A DNA stretch of 64,000 bases from Litorilinea aerophila (GTDB lineage Bacteria > Chloroflexota > Anaerolineae > Caldilineales > Caldilineaceae): NCBI RefSeq assembly GCF_006569185.2, contig NZ_VIGC02000008.1, forward strand, positions 1 to 64,000. The letters run 5' to 3'. The notes beneath the pieces were generated by a model that did not search any database, was not told where the DNA came from, and worked only from the letters and a program-made list of their open reading frames with translations. Below, one piece after another: positions 9,217 through 18,573 of the stretch. Every line of letters begins with the position of its first letter. Within the stretch, counting starts at the first letter, position 1. Made by a program: the position numbers and the translations under genes.

Positions 9217-9786
9217 ATGGCACGTGGAGATCGACGGGATAATCGACGGGAAAGACGGAAGGACCGGGAACGGGAGGAGCGCGAAGAGCTAGACGAGCGC
9301 GTCGTCCATATCGCCCGCACGGCCAAGGTGGTCAAAGGAGGGCGACGCTTTGCCTTCCGGGCCGTGGTTGTGGTCGGGGATCAGAAGGGCCGCGTCGGCG
9401 TGGGCGTTGGGAAAGCCCGAGAAGTGCCCGATGCCATTCGCAAGGCCTCGGAGCGGGCCCGCAAGAGCATGGCCCAGATTCCGCTGCTGGGGACCACCAT
9501 TCCCCATGCCATTGAGGCCAACTTCGGCGCTGGCAAAGTCCTGCTGAAGCCGGCCAGCCCCGGCACCGGCGTGATCGCCGGCGGCGGTGTCCGCGCGGTG
9601 GTGGAAGCCTGCGGCATCAAGGATCTGCTGAGCAAGTCCCTGGGGAGTGACAACATCCTCAACGTGGTGCAGGCCACCTTCGCCGCCCTGAAGCAGCTCC
9701 AGGACTTCCGCGTCGAGGCGGAGCGGCGGGGTGTCGATCCTCGCCACCTGGCGCCCTTCTGGTACAAGGAGGAGATGCATGGCTGA
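9217..9786 (+). CDS. rpsE: 30S ribosomal protein S5
   Basis: The 189-aa product has an Arg/Asp/Glu-rich N-terminal extension of about 30 residues, then the double-stranded RNA-binding domain ([20 protein letters not shown]) and the C-terminal domain. S5 helps maintain decoding accuracy and mRNA unwinding. Its last 8 nt overlap rpmD, which suggests coupled translation. Confidence 0.98.
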   Translation: MARGDRRDNRRERRKDREREEREELDERVVHIARTAKVVKGGRRFAFRAVVVVGDQKGRVGVGVGKAREVPDAIRKASERARKSMAQIPLLGTTIPHAIEANFGAGKVLLKPASPGTGVIAGGGVRAVVEACGIKDLLSKSLGSDNILNVVQATFAALKQLQDFRVEAERRGVDPRHLAPFWYKEEMHG

Positions 9787-9967
9787 GTCCAAAACCCTGC
9801 AGATCACCCTGGTGAAGAGCCCCATCGGCTACAGCAAGCGCCAGAAGGCGACGGTGGAAGCGTTGGGGCTGCGCAAATTGCATCAGACGGTGGAGAAGGA
9901 AGACACCCCTGTCATCCGGGGGATGATCAACAAGGTCTCCCACCTGGTGGTGGTCGAAGAGGCCTGA
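9779..9967 (+). CDS. rpmD: 50S ribosomal protein L30
   Basis: The 62-aa product reads [20 protein letters not shown] and has the L30 signature [20 protein letters not shown]. It starts at ATG 9779, inside the end of rpsE, with AAGGAGGAG just before. Not all phyla keep rpmD; this lineage does. Confidence 0.97.
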   Translation: MAESKTLQITLVKSPIGYSKRQKATVEALGLRKLHQTVEKEDTPVIRGMINKVSHLVVVEEA

Positions 9968-10067
9968 GACCGGACCGGGACGCCCTCCGGCGGGCGAGGC
10001 CCGAAATGGCGTGTAGAGAGCCCGCCAAGCCCGAGGACGTCGCCGAATTTATAAAGGATAGAAGACC

Positions 10068-10544
10068 ATGAAACTACATGACCTGCGTCCTGCAGAAGGT
10101 GCCAAGAAAAAGCGCAAGCGAGTAGGTCGTGGTACTGGTTCCGGTCGTGGGAAAACCAGTACGCGCGGCACCAAGGGCCAAAACGCCCGCAGCGGCGGTG
10201 GGGTCCGCCCGACTTTTGAGGGTGGCCAGCTTCCCCTGGTGAAACGCCTGCCCAAGCTGCGGGGTTTCAACAACCGCTTCAAGGTGCACTATGCGGCCAT
10301 CAACGTGGATGTGCTGGACCGGCTGTTTGAGGCCAACGACCAGGTTTCGCCCGACAGCCTGGCCGATCGGGGGCTGATCGATCGGGGCGATCCCATCGTC
10401 ATCTTGGGGCGAGGGGAGATCGGCAAGCCGGTACATGTGAAGGCCCACCGGGTCAGTGAAAGCGCCCGCCAAAAGATCGAGGCCGCGGGCGGCTCCATCG
10501 AGCTGTTGCCCGTCTTCGTCAACAAAAATCTGCCCCGTTCCTGA
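10068..10544 (+). CDS. rplO: 50S ribosomal protein L15
   Basis: The 158-aa product starts MKLHDLRPAEGAKKKRKRVG and has the Gly-rich extended arm (GRGTGSGRGKTSTRGTKGQN) typical of L15, followed by the globular C-terminal domain. L15 joins late in 50S assembly. It is followed by secY, as usual. Confidence 0.98.
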   Translation: MKLHDLRPAEGAKKKRKRVGRGTGSGRGKTSTRGTKGQNARSGGGVRPTFEGGQLPLVKRLPKLRGFNNRFKVHYAAINVDVLDRLFEANDQVSPDSLADRGLIDRGDPIVILGRGEIGKPVHVKAHRVSESARQKIEAAGGSIELLPVFVNKNLPRS

Positions 10545-10694
10545 GACGGATGCGTTACGTCGGTCTGTCCGATTGTTGCCGTATTGCCTGTCACCCCGGT
10601 GGGTGGCCCGCCGTCCCGGCCCCAGGCCGGAGCGACCTGAGCCGCCCATCGGGAAGTGATGGGCCGTGCTGGATTATCAAGGGGGAAGATCTTT

Positions 10695-12041
10695 ATGCTT
10701 GAGGCTGTACGTAATGCATTCCGTTTGCCGGATCTGCGCCACAAGCTCCTGGTCACCATCGGCATTCTGATCCTCTACCGGTTTGCCGCCAACATTCCGT
10801 TGCCTGGCGTAGACCGGGATGCCCTGGCCCAGTTGTTCCGGGGCGACGATCAGAATATGCTCCTCAGCCTCCTGAACTTTTTCAGCGGTGGCGGCCTGGC
10901 CCAGATGGGCGTCATGGCGTTGGGGGTCTATCCCTACATCACCGCGTCCATCATCATGCAGCTGCTGACGCCCATTGTGCCCGCATTGGAAGAGCTCAGC
11001 AAGGAGGGGGAGCAGGGGCGCATGCGGATCAACCAGTACACCTACTGGATGACCGTGCCCCTGGCTGTCTTGCAGGCCATTGCCCAGGGGACGCTGCTCA
11101 GCCGCCCGGTGGGTGGCGGCCTGGTGATCCTGCCCAACTGGGGCTTCACCGGGGACGCACTCCTGCCCTCGCTGACCATCATCTTCGGCATGACCGCCGG
11201 CACCATGTTTGGCGTCTGGCTGGGGCAGCTGATCACGGAGCAGGGCATCGGGAACGGCGTCTCCCTGATCATCTTTGCCGGGATCCTCTCATCGGTGCCG
11301 TTCCAGATCCGCCAGCTTTCCCAGCAGCCGGTGCTCCTGGTCATCTTCGTCATCATCACCGTCCTGACCGTGGCCCTGATCGTCTGGGTGCAGGAAGGAC
11401 AACGGCGCATCCCGGTTCAATACGGGAAACGGGTCCGTACCATGCGGGGGAATCGCATGATGATGGTGGGCGGACAGAGCACCCACGTGCCCCTGCGGGT
11501 GAACACTGCAGGCATGATCCCCCTGATCTTCGCCCAGAGCCTGCTCATCCTCCCCAGCACGGTGGCCAGCTACTTTGTGGCGCGGCCGGACTGGCTGGGC
11601 AGCGTGGCCCTCTGGGTGAGTAACGCCATGAGCCCCACCAACTTCCTGTACTGGCTGCTCTACTTCCTGTTTACCGTGGCGTTCACCTATTTCTACACCG
11701 ACGTCATGTTCCGGCAGCAGAATCTGCCGGAGACCCTCCAGAAGCAGGGCGGCTTCATCCCTGGCATCCGGCCCGGGCCCCGTACAGAGGCCTACCTCAA
11801 CGGCGTCCTTTCCCGGATCACCCTGGTGGGGGCCCTCTTTCTGGGCTTCATCGCCATCCTGCCCTACCTGGTGGGTGTGGCCGCGGACAGCATCTTTGGC
11901 GGCGCCGGCGTATTGACCGGCTACCAGTCGCTCATCATCAGCAGCGCAGGCCTGCTGATCGTGGTCGGTGTGGTGCTGGACACCATGAAGCAGATCGAAG
12001 CTCAGTTGCTCATGCGTAACTACGAGGGCTTCATCCGCTGA
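10695..12041 (+). CDS. secY: Protein translocase subunit SecY
   Basis: The 448-aa membrane protein has the ten hydrophobic segments of SecY and begins MLEAVRNAFRLPDLRHKLLV. The plug region after the first membrane segment (FAANIPLPGVDRDALAQLF) and the cytoplasmic loop PVQYGKRVRTMRGNRMMMVG are visible. It forms the SecYEG channel in the cytoplasmic membrane. An in-frame ATG at 10656 would add a poorly conserved 13 residues; GGGGGAAG upstream of 10695 supports the shorter form. Confidence 0.97.
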   Translation: MLEAVRNAFRLPDLRHKLLVTIGILILYRFAANIPLPGVDRDALAQLFRGDDQNMLLSLLNFFSGGGLAQMGVMALGVYPYITASIIMQLLTPIVPALEELSKEGEQGRMRINQYTYWMTVPLAVLQAIAQGTLLSRPVGGGLVILPNWGFTGDALLPSLTIIFGMTAGTMFGVWLGQLITEQGIGNGVSLIIFAGILSSVPFQIRQLSQQPVLLVIFVIITVLTVALIVWVQEGQRRIPVQYGKRVRTMRGNRMMMVGGQSTHVPLRVNTAGMIPLIFAQSLLILPSTVASYFVARPDWLGSVALWVSNAMSPTNFLYWLLYFLFTVAFTYFYTDVMFRQQNLPETLQKQGGFIPGIRPGPRTEAYLNGVLSRITLVGALFLGFIAILPYLVGVAADSIFGGAGVLTGYQSLIISSAGLLIVVGVVLDTMKQIEAQLLMRNYEGFIR

Positions 12042-12088
12042 GCCGTCCATCTGGCCGGCCAGAGACGGATGGTTCGCACGACTCAATC

Positions 12089-12114
12089 GCTCCTGGGCCT
12101 TCGGGCCCGGGAGC
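12089..12114 (+). terminator. Strong hairpin with UUCG loop after secY
   Basis: GCTCCTGGGCC at 12089-12099 pairs with GGCCCGGGAGC at 12104-12114 around a TTCG tetraloop closed by C-G, the most stable loop class. There is no T-run after it, so it may pause polymerase or stabilise an mRNA end instead of terminating outright. Confidence 0.5.
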
Positions 12115-12136
12115 ACTCCCGGCACCGGTGTGGGCT

Positions 12137-12239
12137 AGTAAATCCCGACAGAAATTCGCCGATGGTTTCTACCAGAGGGAGCGCGCCCAGAGGGCGCCCG
12201 GAATTTCTGCCGTGGTATTTACGCCAGGCTATACTAGAG
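12137..12239 (+). repeat. Dispersed palindromic element, copy 1 (secY-adk)
   Basis: The copy begins AGTAAATCCCGACAGAAATT, has the inner hairpin GCGCCCAGAGGGCGC, and ends GAATTTCTGCCGTGG then TATTTACGCCAGGCTATACT. Its ends are inverted repeats of each other. Near-identical copies lie at 35764-35865 and 52058-52148 in the opposite orientation. It ends 43 nt before the adk start, in the same orientation relative to the gene as the other two close copies. Confidence 0.85.
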
Positions 12240-12282
12240 CTCGGCGCCGGTGTAGGGACCAGCAGGACTTTGAGGAAGGATC

Positions 12283-12957
12283 ATGAACGATCAACGGCGC
12301 ATGTATCTGGTGTTGCTCGGTGTGCCGGGCGCCGGTAAAGGCACACAGGCGAGGTTGTTGTCGGAGAAACTGCAGATTCCTCAGATTTCCACGGGGGATC
12401 TGTTTCGCTATAACCTGAGCCACGAGACGGAACTGGGGCTGTTGGCCAAACAGTACATGGATCGGGGCGATCTGGTACCGGATGAAGTGACCATCCAGAT
12501 GGTGGCAGAGCGGATCCGCCAGGAGGATTGTGCCCGGGGCGCCATTTTCGATGGTTTTCCCCGCAACCTGAACCAGGCGACGGCCCTGGATCAGATGACC
12601 GCTCCCCATGGCGGCATCTCCCTGGCCCCCCTGATCCACCTGGAGGATGAGGAGGCCATGCGCCGCATCACAGGGCGCCGGGTCTGCCGACAGTGTGGCG
12701 CGGTCTATCACGTGGAATTCAATCCGCCGGCCCGGGAAGGCATCTGCGACATCGACGGCGGTGAACTCTACCAGCGGGACGACGACAAGCCCGAGACGGT
12801 ACGGAACCGGCTGTATGTCTACTACAAGCAGACGGCGCCCCTTATCGGTTACTACTTTGCCAAGTCCCTGCTGGTGGAGATCGATGGCTCTCGGCCCATT
12901 GAAGAGGTCAACCGGGAGCTCCTGTCCGTGTTGCCCCAGGATGTGTTGGAGTCGTGA
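12283..12957 (+). CDS. adk: Adenylate kinase with zinc-binding lid
   Basis: The 224-aa enzyme converts ATP and AMP to two ADP. The P-loop GVPGAGKGT is at residues 13-21 with Lys19, and the AMP site DGFPRN follows near residue 90. The long LID domain holds Cys135, Cys138, Cys155 and Asp158, a three-Cys/Asp zinc site. GAGGAAGG precedes the ATG. Its place between secY and map is standard for the spc operon. Confidence 0.97.
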   Translation: MNDQRRMYLVLLGVPGAGKGTQARLLSEKLQIPQISTGDLFRYNLSHETELGLLAKQYMDRGDLVPDEVTIQMVAERIRQEDCARGAIFDGFPRNLNQATALDQMTAPHGGISLAPLIHLEDEEAMRRITGRRVCRQCGAVYHVEFNPPAREGICDIDGGELYQRDDDKPETVRNRLYVYYKQTAPLIGYYFAKSLLVEIDGSRPIEEVNRELLSVLPQDVLES

Positions 12958-13086
12958 ATTCCGGCCGAACTTGGCCGATGGTTTCCATCCTGGAGAATGC
13001 TCCGGGAGGCGAGTCCGGCTTTCCTGTATGACCTCCCCGGTGGGGACATGCAGGCCGGGACGCGCGGAGGATGGTACGGGTGACCC

Positions 13087-13908
13087 ATGTTTAGACGGGG
13101 TAGTCGAAAGTTTTTACGACGGAAGTTGAATCAACCGGTGCAACAGCGGAAAATGCCCATCCTGAAGAGCCCGCGAGAGATCCAGATCATGCGGGAAGCC
13201 GGGCGGATTGTGGCCCGGGTCCACGCCGCCATGCGGGAAGCGGTGCGTCCTGGCATCAGCACCTGGGAGCTGGACCAGATCGCGGTGGAGGTCATGCAAA
13301 AATATAACGCGACCTCGGCCTTTCTGGGCTATCGGGGATACCCGGCCCACATCTGTACCAGCATCAACGAGGAGCTGGTCCATGGCATCCCCAGCAAGGA
13401 GCGAGTGCTGCGGGCCGGGGATATCATCAGCATCGATGTGGGCGTCCGCTACCGGGGCTTCATCGGAGACAGCGCCTGGACCTACGCCGTAGGGGAGGTC
13501 AGCCAGGAGGCCCAGCAGTTGATGGCGGTGACCGAAGCCTGTCTCTACGCCGGGATCGAGCAGGCCCGGGTCGGCAATCGCATCGTAGACATCAGCCGCA
13601 GCATCCAGTGGTACGTGGAGGAACATGGCTTCCACGTGGTGCGGGAATACACCGGCCACGGCGTCGGACGGCAGATGCACGAGCCGCCCCAGGTCCTCAA
13701 CTACGTCTCGAACGACGTGGATGGCAACTATGTCATCCAGCCTGGCCTGGTGATCGCCATCGAACCTATGGTCCAGCAAGGAACCTGGCAAACCCGCACC
13801 CTGAGCGACAACTGGACGGTGGTCAGCGCGGACGGTAGCCTGGCCGCCCACTACGAGCATACGGTTGCTATTACCCACAATGGGCCAGAAATTTTGACTC
13901 TGCCCTGA
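13087..13908 (+). CDS. map: Methionine aminopeptidase, type I
   Basis: The 273-aa enzyme removes the starting methionine from new proteins. Metal ligands are visible in SIDVGV, GDSAW, TGHGVG, IAIEPM and YEHTVAI. The ATG at 13087 gives a basic N-terminal extension (FRRGSRKFLRRKLNQPVQQR) before the usual start at MPILKSPREIQIMREAG. An ATG at 13153 would match the family length exactly. Neither start has an ideal ribosome binding site, so the start is uncertain although the gene is not. Confidence 0.93.
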   Translation: MFRRGSRKFLRRKLNQPVQQRKMPILKSPREIQIMREAGRIVARVHAAMREAVRPGISTWELDQIAVEVMQKYNATSAFLGYRGYPAHICTSINEELVHGIPSKERVLRAGDIISIDVGVRYRGFIGDSAWTYAVGEVSQEAQQLMAVTEACLYAGIEQARVGNRIVDISRSIQWYVEEHGFHVVREYTGHGVGRQMHEPPQVLNYVSNDVDGNYVIQPGLVIAIEPMVQQGTWQTRTLSDNWTVVSADGSLAAHYEHTVAITHNGPEILTLP

Positions 13909-13922
13909 CCTTATGTTAGACT
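13894..13922 (+). promoter_or_regulatory. Putative sigma-70 promoter before rpmJ
   Basis: TTGACT at 13894-13899 and TAGACT at 13917-13922 are separated by 17 nt. The pair straddles the end of map and would start transcripts about 35 nt before rpmJ, serving rpmJ-rpsM-rpsK-rpsD-rpoA-rplQ. Confidence 0.5.
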
Positions 13923-13965
13923 GACTAAGTTGTGCCGAAAAGATTTCGGGAAGGGGATTCCTATC

Positions 13966-14079
13966 ATGAAAGTCCGACCCTCCGTCAAGAAAATATGCGA
14001 GAATTGCAAAATCGTGCGGCGGCGTGGCGTTATTTACGTGATCTGTAGCAACCCGAAGCATAAGCAGCGACAAGGGTAA
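13966..14079 (+). CDS. rpmJ: 50S ribosomal protein L36, zinc-binding form
   Basis: This 37-codon gene reads [20 protein letters not shown] and ends KHKQRQG. Cys11, Cys14, Cys27 and His32 are the zinc ligands of the C+ type L36. AAGGGGA lies upstream of the ATG. It follows map directly; infA, which usually sits between map and rpmJ, is missing. Confidence 0.96.
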   Translation: MKVRPSVKKICENCKIVRRRGVIYVICSNPKHKQRQG

Positions 14080-14115
14080 GAGCTAAGAGCAGGGGTAAGA
14101 GAAGGAGAGAGCGTC

Positions 14116-14493
14116 ATGGCACGTATTGCCGGTGTGGATATCCCCCGGGATAAGCGGGTCGAGGTCGCCCTGACTTACATTTATGGGATTGGCCGGACCA
14201 CCAGCAAAGAGATCTTGAAAGCAACCCAGATCGACCCCAATATTCGGGTAAAAGATCTGGATGAAAATCAGTTGGCCCGCCTGCGGGAATACATCGATCG
14301 CAACTACCAGGTGGAAGGTGACCTCCGGCGTGAGGTCAACATGAACATCAAGCGCCTGATGGAGATCGGCTGTTACCGGGGGCTGCGCCATCGCCGGAAC
14401 CTGCCCGTCCGGGGTCAGCGCACCCGGACCAACGCCCGCACCCGGCGGGGTGCCCGCAAGACGGTGGCCGGCAAGAAGCGTGCCCGCAAGTAG
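14116..14493 (+). CDS. rpsM: 30S ribosomal protein S13
   Basis: The 125-aa product begins [20 protein letters not shown] and ends with the basic tail after [21 protein letters not shown]13 contacts P-site tRNA and L5. GAAGGAGAG precedes the ATG. It opens the alpha-operon part of the cluster after rpmJ. Confidence 0.98.
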   Translation: MARIAGVDIPRDKRVEVALTYIYGIGRTTSKEILKATQIDPNIRVKDLDENQLARLREYIDRNYQVEGDLRREVNMNIKRLMEIGCYRGLRHRRNLPVRGQRTRTNARTRRGARKTVAGKKRARK

Positions 14494-14611
14494 TGTGCCC
14501 GGCCTGGGCTTGCCCCACAGCCCAGGCTTACATTGCACTTTGCGTAGCGGTCCTATCGTGATGCGCGCTTGCGCCGTGTGAATATCAGCAAAGGTTCAAC
14601 GAGGAGTAACC

Positions 14612-15016
14612 ATGGCCCGACCACAGCGAAGACGGGATCGGCGTTCCAGCCGACGGGAACGGAAAAATGTGCCCCATGGGCAGGTGCACATCCATGCGTC
14701 TTTCAATAATACGATCATAACCATTACGGACCTGGAGGGGAATACCCTCTGCTGGGCCAGCAGCGGCAGCAGCGGCTTCAAAGGGAGCCGCAAGTCTACG
14801 CCCTTCGCGGCTCAGCTGGCTGCCCAGAACGCAGCCAACACGGCCAAAAATGATTTTAATCTGCGTGAAGTCGATGTCTTTGTCAAGGGGCCGGGGCCTG
14901 GCCGGGAGAGCTCCATTCGCTCGCTGCAGGCGGCCGGGTTGACCGTGCTCTCCATCACCGACGTCACGCCGATTCCGCATAACGGTTGCCGCCCGCCCAA
15001 GAAGCGACGGGTCTAA
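14612..15016 (+). CDS. rpsK: 30S ribosomal protein S11
   Basis: The 134-aa product has [20 protein letters not shown] and the [20 protein letters not shown] motif and ends [11 protein letters not shown], all typical of S11 on the platform of the 30S subunit. The N-terminus is Arg-rich ([20 protein letters not shown]). GAGGAG is the ribosome binding site. Confidence 0.98.
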   Translation: MARPQRRRDRRSSRRERKNVPHGQVHIHASFNNTIITITDLEGNTLCWASSGSSGFKGSRKSTPFAAQLAAQNAANTAKNDFNLREVDVFVKGPGPGRESSIRSLQAAGLTVLSITDVTPIPHNGCRPPKKRRV

Positions 15017-15164
15017 GACGGGACGTTGGCGACCGTCCAACTGCCCCTGCCGACGGCTGCAGGAACCCATTCTGGGCTCAGGCTGCAGGCACGCCGGGGA
15101 GGGGCGGTGTGCGCGGTAGGGGATCGTTCCTATCTGTGACGGAGCAATCACTTCCGGAGGAAAG

Positions 15165-15803
15165 ATGGCGAATTATACGGATGCAGTATGTAAATTGTGT
15201 CGGCGCGAGGGCCAGAAGCTCTTCTTAAAAGGCGAGCGCTGTCTGAGCCCCAAGTGCGCGATTGAGCGCCGACCCTACCCGCCGGGTGAGCATGGCAAGA
15301 AGGCCACCTTCCGGCGGAAAGTTTCAGATTACGGCATGCAGCTGCGGGAAAAGCAGAAGGCCCGACGCATCTATGGCGTCATGGAAAAGCAGTTCCGACG
15401 CTATTTCCGCGAGGCGTCTCGCCGCAAAGGGCTGACCGGCGCGACCTTGCTGACCATTCTGGAAAGTCGTTTGGATAATGTGGTCTACCGGCTCGGCTTT
15501 GCCGATAGCCGTTCCCAGGCGCGGCAGTTGGTGCGTCACGGCCATTTCGAAGTCAATGGCCGCAAGACCGACATCCCTTCCTACCTGGTTTCTGTTGGCG
15601 ACGTCATCTCCGTGCGTGCCAATAGCCAGAACAACGCCTACTTTAAAGAACGGGCCCAGATTATCCAGAACGGCGCCAAAGTCCCTGCGTGGTTGAGCCT
15701 GAACCCGATGACGTTGAGCGGTTCCGTCGTCGGCGAGCCCAGCCGAGAGGATATCGAGATTCCTCTCAACGAGCAGCTCATTGTCGAATATTACAGCCGC
15801 TAG
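15165..15803 (+). CDS. rpsD: 30S ribosomal protein S4, zinc-binding form
   Basis: The 212-aa product begins [20 protein letters not shown]. Cys9, Cys12, Cys26 and Cys31 form the zinc knuckle of C+ S4. The S4 RNA-binding domain is at [21 protein letters not shown]4 nucleates 30S assembly and represses the alpha operon in other bacteria. GGAGGAAAG precedes the ATG. A degenerate palindromic element starts at its stop codon. Confidence 0.98.
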   Translation: MANYTDAVCKLCRREGQKLFLKGERCLSPKCAIERRPYPPGEHGKKATFRRKVSDYGMQLREKQKARRIYGVMEKQFRRYFREASRRKGLTGATLLTILESRLDNVVYRLGFADSRSQARQLVRHGHFEVNGRKTDIPSYLVSVGDVISVRANSQNNAYFKERAQIIQNGAKVPAWLSLNPMTLSGSVVGEPSREDIEIPLNEQLIVEYYSR

Positions 15804-15890
15804 TCAGAACCCCGGCAGTACGTGGTCGGCTGCTCCCAGGGGGTGGGCCGTCGAACGGCTGCCGTGGTCTTTGCGCCGGGCTGTACAAAG
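15802..15890 (+). repeat. Dispersed palindromic element, degenerate copy (rpsD-rpoA)
   Basis: The stretch starts AGTCAGAACCCCGGCAG and ends GCTGCCGTGG then TCTTTGCGCCGGGCTGTAC. It matches the two ends of the 12137 element in order and orientation, with many changes in the middle. It fills the first part of the 244-nt gap before rpoA. The remaining 150 nt of the gap hold nothing I recognise. Confidence 0.6.
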
Positions 15891-16047
15891 CTCTGGCCTT
15901 GTCCCCGCCTTGTCCGGGTTGGGCCGCGGCCTGGGCAAAGGGGTGTACCTTCAGGCCAGTCGCCAGATCCAGTCGCCCAACCAGGCGGGTGGAATCGTTC
16001 GATTTGGGGCCGGCTTTGCGTGTGCTGAACAGTAGGGAGGGTTGCCG

Positions 16048-17118
16048 TTGCTAAACATGGTTTTACCAAAAATCGAAGTTGAGGCGAGTTCGCGGAACTA
16101 CGGTCACTTCGTGATCAGTCCGCTGGAGAGCGGCTACGGGATTACATTAGGCAACGCCTTGCGACGTGTGTTGTTGTCCAGCCTGCCCGGCGCGGCGGTG
16201 ACGTCGATCCGGGTCAGTGGGATTCACCACGAATTCTCGGCCATCCCGCATGTGCGGGAGGACATGACTCGTCTGATCTTAAACATCAAACAGATTCGTC
16301 TGCGCTGCCACAGCGAAGAGCCCGTGCGGATCCACGTGGAAGTGACCCACGAAGGTCCGGTTACCGCAGGCGATCTGGTCTGCCCACCAGAGGTGGAGGT
16401 CGTCAATCCAGACCTCTATCTGCTGACGGCGGATTCCAATGACGTAGACCTGGATATCGAAATGGTGGTGAGCGTGGGCCGGGGCTACAGCCCCGCCGAG
16501 GAACGGGGCCGCCTCCCCCTGGGCGAGATCCCCGTGGACGCGCTCTTCAGCCCGGTTAAGAAGGCGGCCTATCGGGTGGAGCGGACCCGCATCGGGCAGC
16601 AGACCGACTACGACCGCCTGAACATGGAGATCTGGACCGATGGCACCATCTCGCCTGAGGACGCCCTGCGCCAGGCCGCCGATATCCTGGTCCAGCACCT
16701 CACCTTGTTGGCAGGGGCCGAAAAGGTAGAGGTGGAACAGCCCGTTGAGGAAGAAGAAGGCATTCCGGTCGGCATCTACGAGACGCCCATCGAAGAGCTG
16801 GAACTGACCGTGCGGGCCTACAACTGCCTCAAACGGGCCGGGATCACCAAGGTCGGCGAGATCCTCAAGCGCATGGAAAAAGGCGAAGAGGAGATGCTGG
16901 CCATCCGCAACTTTGGCAAGAAGTCCTTGGACGAGCTGGTGGAACGCCTGCGAGAGAAGAACTATCTCAACGTGCCCGGTGTGGACCTGAGCGCCTTCTT
17001 CGGCGACGGCTACCGCAACGAGGCCGCGGGCGAATCGGACGGATCGGATGACGAGGCGGATGATGCCTCGGACGACGAAGTGGCCACGGATGAGGTGAAT
17101 GAGGCGAGCGGGGCCTGA
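16048..17118 (+). CDS. rpoA: RNA polymerase subunit alpha
   Basis: The 356-aa protein has the alpha N-terminal assembly domain (GNALRRVLLSSLPGAAVTSI), a linker, and the alpha C-terminal domain with its two HhH motifs (LTVRAYNCLKRAGITKVGEI). A roughly 30-residue acidic tail follows (SDGSDDEADDASDDEVATDE). Possible starts are TTG 16042, TTG 16048 and ATG 16057. GGGAGG at 16035-16040 best fits TTG 16048, giving MLNMVLPKIEVEA. Confidence 0.96.
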   Translation: MLNMVLPKIEVEASSRNYGHFVISPLESGYGITLGNALRRVLLSSLPGAAVTSIRVSGIHHEFSAIPHVREDMTRLILNIKQIRLRCHSEEPVRIHVEVTHEGPVTAGDLVCPPEVEVVNPDLYLLTADSNDVDLDIEMVVSVGRGYSPAEERGRLPLGEIPVDALFSPVKKAAYRVERTRIGQQTDYDRLNMEIWTDGTISPEDALRQAADILVQHLTLLAGAEKVEVEQPVEEEEGIPVGIYETPIEELELTVRAYNCLKRAGITKVGEILKRMEKGEEEMLAIRNFGKKSLDELVERLREKNYLNVPGVDLSAFFGDGYRNEAAGESDGSDDEADDASDDEVATDEVNEASGA

Positions 17119-17137
17119 GTCCTCCGCTCTGGATTCC

Positions 17138-17211
17138 TGGCGCAACCCGACAGAAATGGCCCGGCCCTGATGCGGGGCCCGGTGTACCTTGCCGATTTCT
17201 GTCGGGCTTCT
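17138..17211 (-). repeat. Palindromic element-like hairpin between rpoA and rplQ
   Basis: CCCGACAGAAAT at 17146-17157 is a perfect 12-bp inverted repeat of ATTTCTGTCGGG at 17195-17206, with a GC-rich inner hairpin. Outer bases (CTGGCGCAA and CTTCTGCGCC) resemble the ends of the 12137 family, so this is probably a shortened relative, antisense to the operon. Confidence 0.55.
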
Positions 17212-17273
17212 GCGCCGGTGCCATACGAACACCGTCAGGCCTGTGATTCATATAGGCTGAGGATGAGAGAAAA

Positions 17274-17654
17274 ATGCGACATCGAGTAGCAGGACGAATT
17301 CTCGGCCGCGATAGCGGCCACCGCAAAGCGCTCTTTCGCAACCTGATTCGAGAGCTCTACATTCATGAGCGGATCGTGACCACAGAGGCCAAAGCCCGGG
17401 CCATCCGCGCCGATGCGGAAAAGCTGATCACCAAGGCCAAGCGGGGCCTGGCCGAGGGCGGCAACCGGGTCCACGCCCAACGTCAGGTGGTGGCCTATCT
17501 CAACGACAAGGGGGTGGCCACCAAGCTCTTCAACGAGCTGGCCCCCCGCTATCAGAACCGCAACGGCGGCTATACCCGCATCATCAAACTGGGCAAGCGC
17601 CAGGGCGACGCTGCGGATATGGCCATCATCGAGCTGGTGGAAGCGGCGGAATAG
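17274..17654 (+). CDS. rplQ: 50S ribosomal protein L17
   Basis: The 126-aa product begins [20 protein letters not shown] and ends with the conserved [20 protein letters not shown] region. L17 is near the tunnel exit. It is the last classical gene of the alpha operon and follows rpoA after a 155-nt gap that contains a hairpin element. The C-terminus is short, as in most bacteria. Confidence 0.98.
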   Translation: MRHRVAGRILGRDSGHRKALFRNLIRELYIHERIVTTEAKARAIRADAEKLITKAKRGLAEGGNRVHAQRQVVAYLNDKGVATKLFNELAPRYQNRNGGYTRIIKLGKRQGDAADMAIIELVEAAE

Positions 17655-17690
17655 GGCTGCATCCCCAGGGCGGCAAGGGTAGCACAGGTA

Positions 17691-18560
17691 GTGGTCGACG
17701 CCATTCCAACCCTGTACGCCTGTGCCCTGGTGGCGTATGACGGCACGGCCTACCACGGCTTCCAGTACCAGGTGGGCGTGCCCACCATCCAGGGAACGTT
17801 GGAGGAGGCCCTGCAGCGCTTCGCCGAACCGGTGAGCCGGGTGGTCGGCGCCGGCCGCACCGATGCTGGCGTCCATGCCAGCGGCCAGGTGGTGGCGGTT
17901 CGGGTGCGCTGGCGCCATAGCCTGGAAAGCTTGTTGCAGGCCTGGAATGCCCATCTGCCGGCGGATATCAGCGTGCGTGGATTGGTCCAGGTGCCCGAGG
18001 GGTTTCATCCTCGCTTCAGCGCCGTTGCCCGGACCTACCGGTACTGGGTCTACGTGGATGGAACACCGGCCACCCTGCCCCGGCCTCGTCGGTCGCCGCT
18101 GACCGACCGCTATGCCCTGTTTGAGCCGCGGCCATTGGATGTGGATCGTATGAATCAGGCCGCGGCACTGTTGCGGGGGCAGCACGATTTCGCCACCTTT
18201 GGCCAGCCAACCCAGGGGGACAGCACGGTGCGCCGGGTGGACCAGGCCGAGTGGCAGGTGGTGGAGACCAACTTGACGCCGCTGGACCCCTTTCCCGGGC
18301 AGCACCTGGTCTTTACGGTCACCGCCAATGGCTTCCTGCGGCAGATGGTCCGAGCCCTGGTGGGCGCCCTGTTGGAGGTGGGCCGGGGCCGTTGGAGCCT
18401 GGAGATGTTGGAGTCCGCCCTCCAGGCCCGGGACCGCAGCCAGGCACCGCCGCCCGCATCGCCGGCCGGCCTGGTCCTGGAGCGAGTGCACTATCCGCCC
18501 GGGTTAGCTCCTTTTGATGGAGGGGACGGCAGCGTACCCGGAGGGGCCCGGCCGGCATAA
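17691..18560 (+). CDS. truA: tRNA pseudouridine synthase A (GTG start)
   Basis: The 289-aa enzyme makes pseudouridine at tRNA positions 38-40. The catalytic aspartate is Asp58 in GAGRTDAGVHA, and the second TruA half has HDFATFGQP and GFLRQMVRALVGALLEVGRG. The GTG at 17691 starts just before the family's N-terminal beta strand (YACALVAYDGTAYHGFQYQ). Its place between rplQ and rplM is common in Gram-positive bacteria and Chloroflexota. Confidence 0.96.
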   Translation: MVDAIPTLYACALVAYDGTAYHGFQYQVGVPTIQGTLEEALQRFAEPVSRVVGAGRTDAGVHASGQVVAVRVRWRHSLESLLQAWNAHLPADISVRGLVQVPEGFHPRFSAVARTYRYWVYVDGTPATLPRPRRSPLTDRYALFEPRPLDVDRMNQAAALLRGQHDFATFGQPTQGDSTVRRVDQAEWQVVETNLTPLDPFPGQHLVFTVTANGFLRQMVRALVGALLEVGRGRWSLEMLESALQARDRSQAPPPASPAGLVLERVHYPPGLAPFDGGDGSVPGGARPA

Positions 18561-18573
18561 AGCATGGCCCCAC

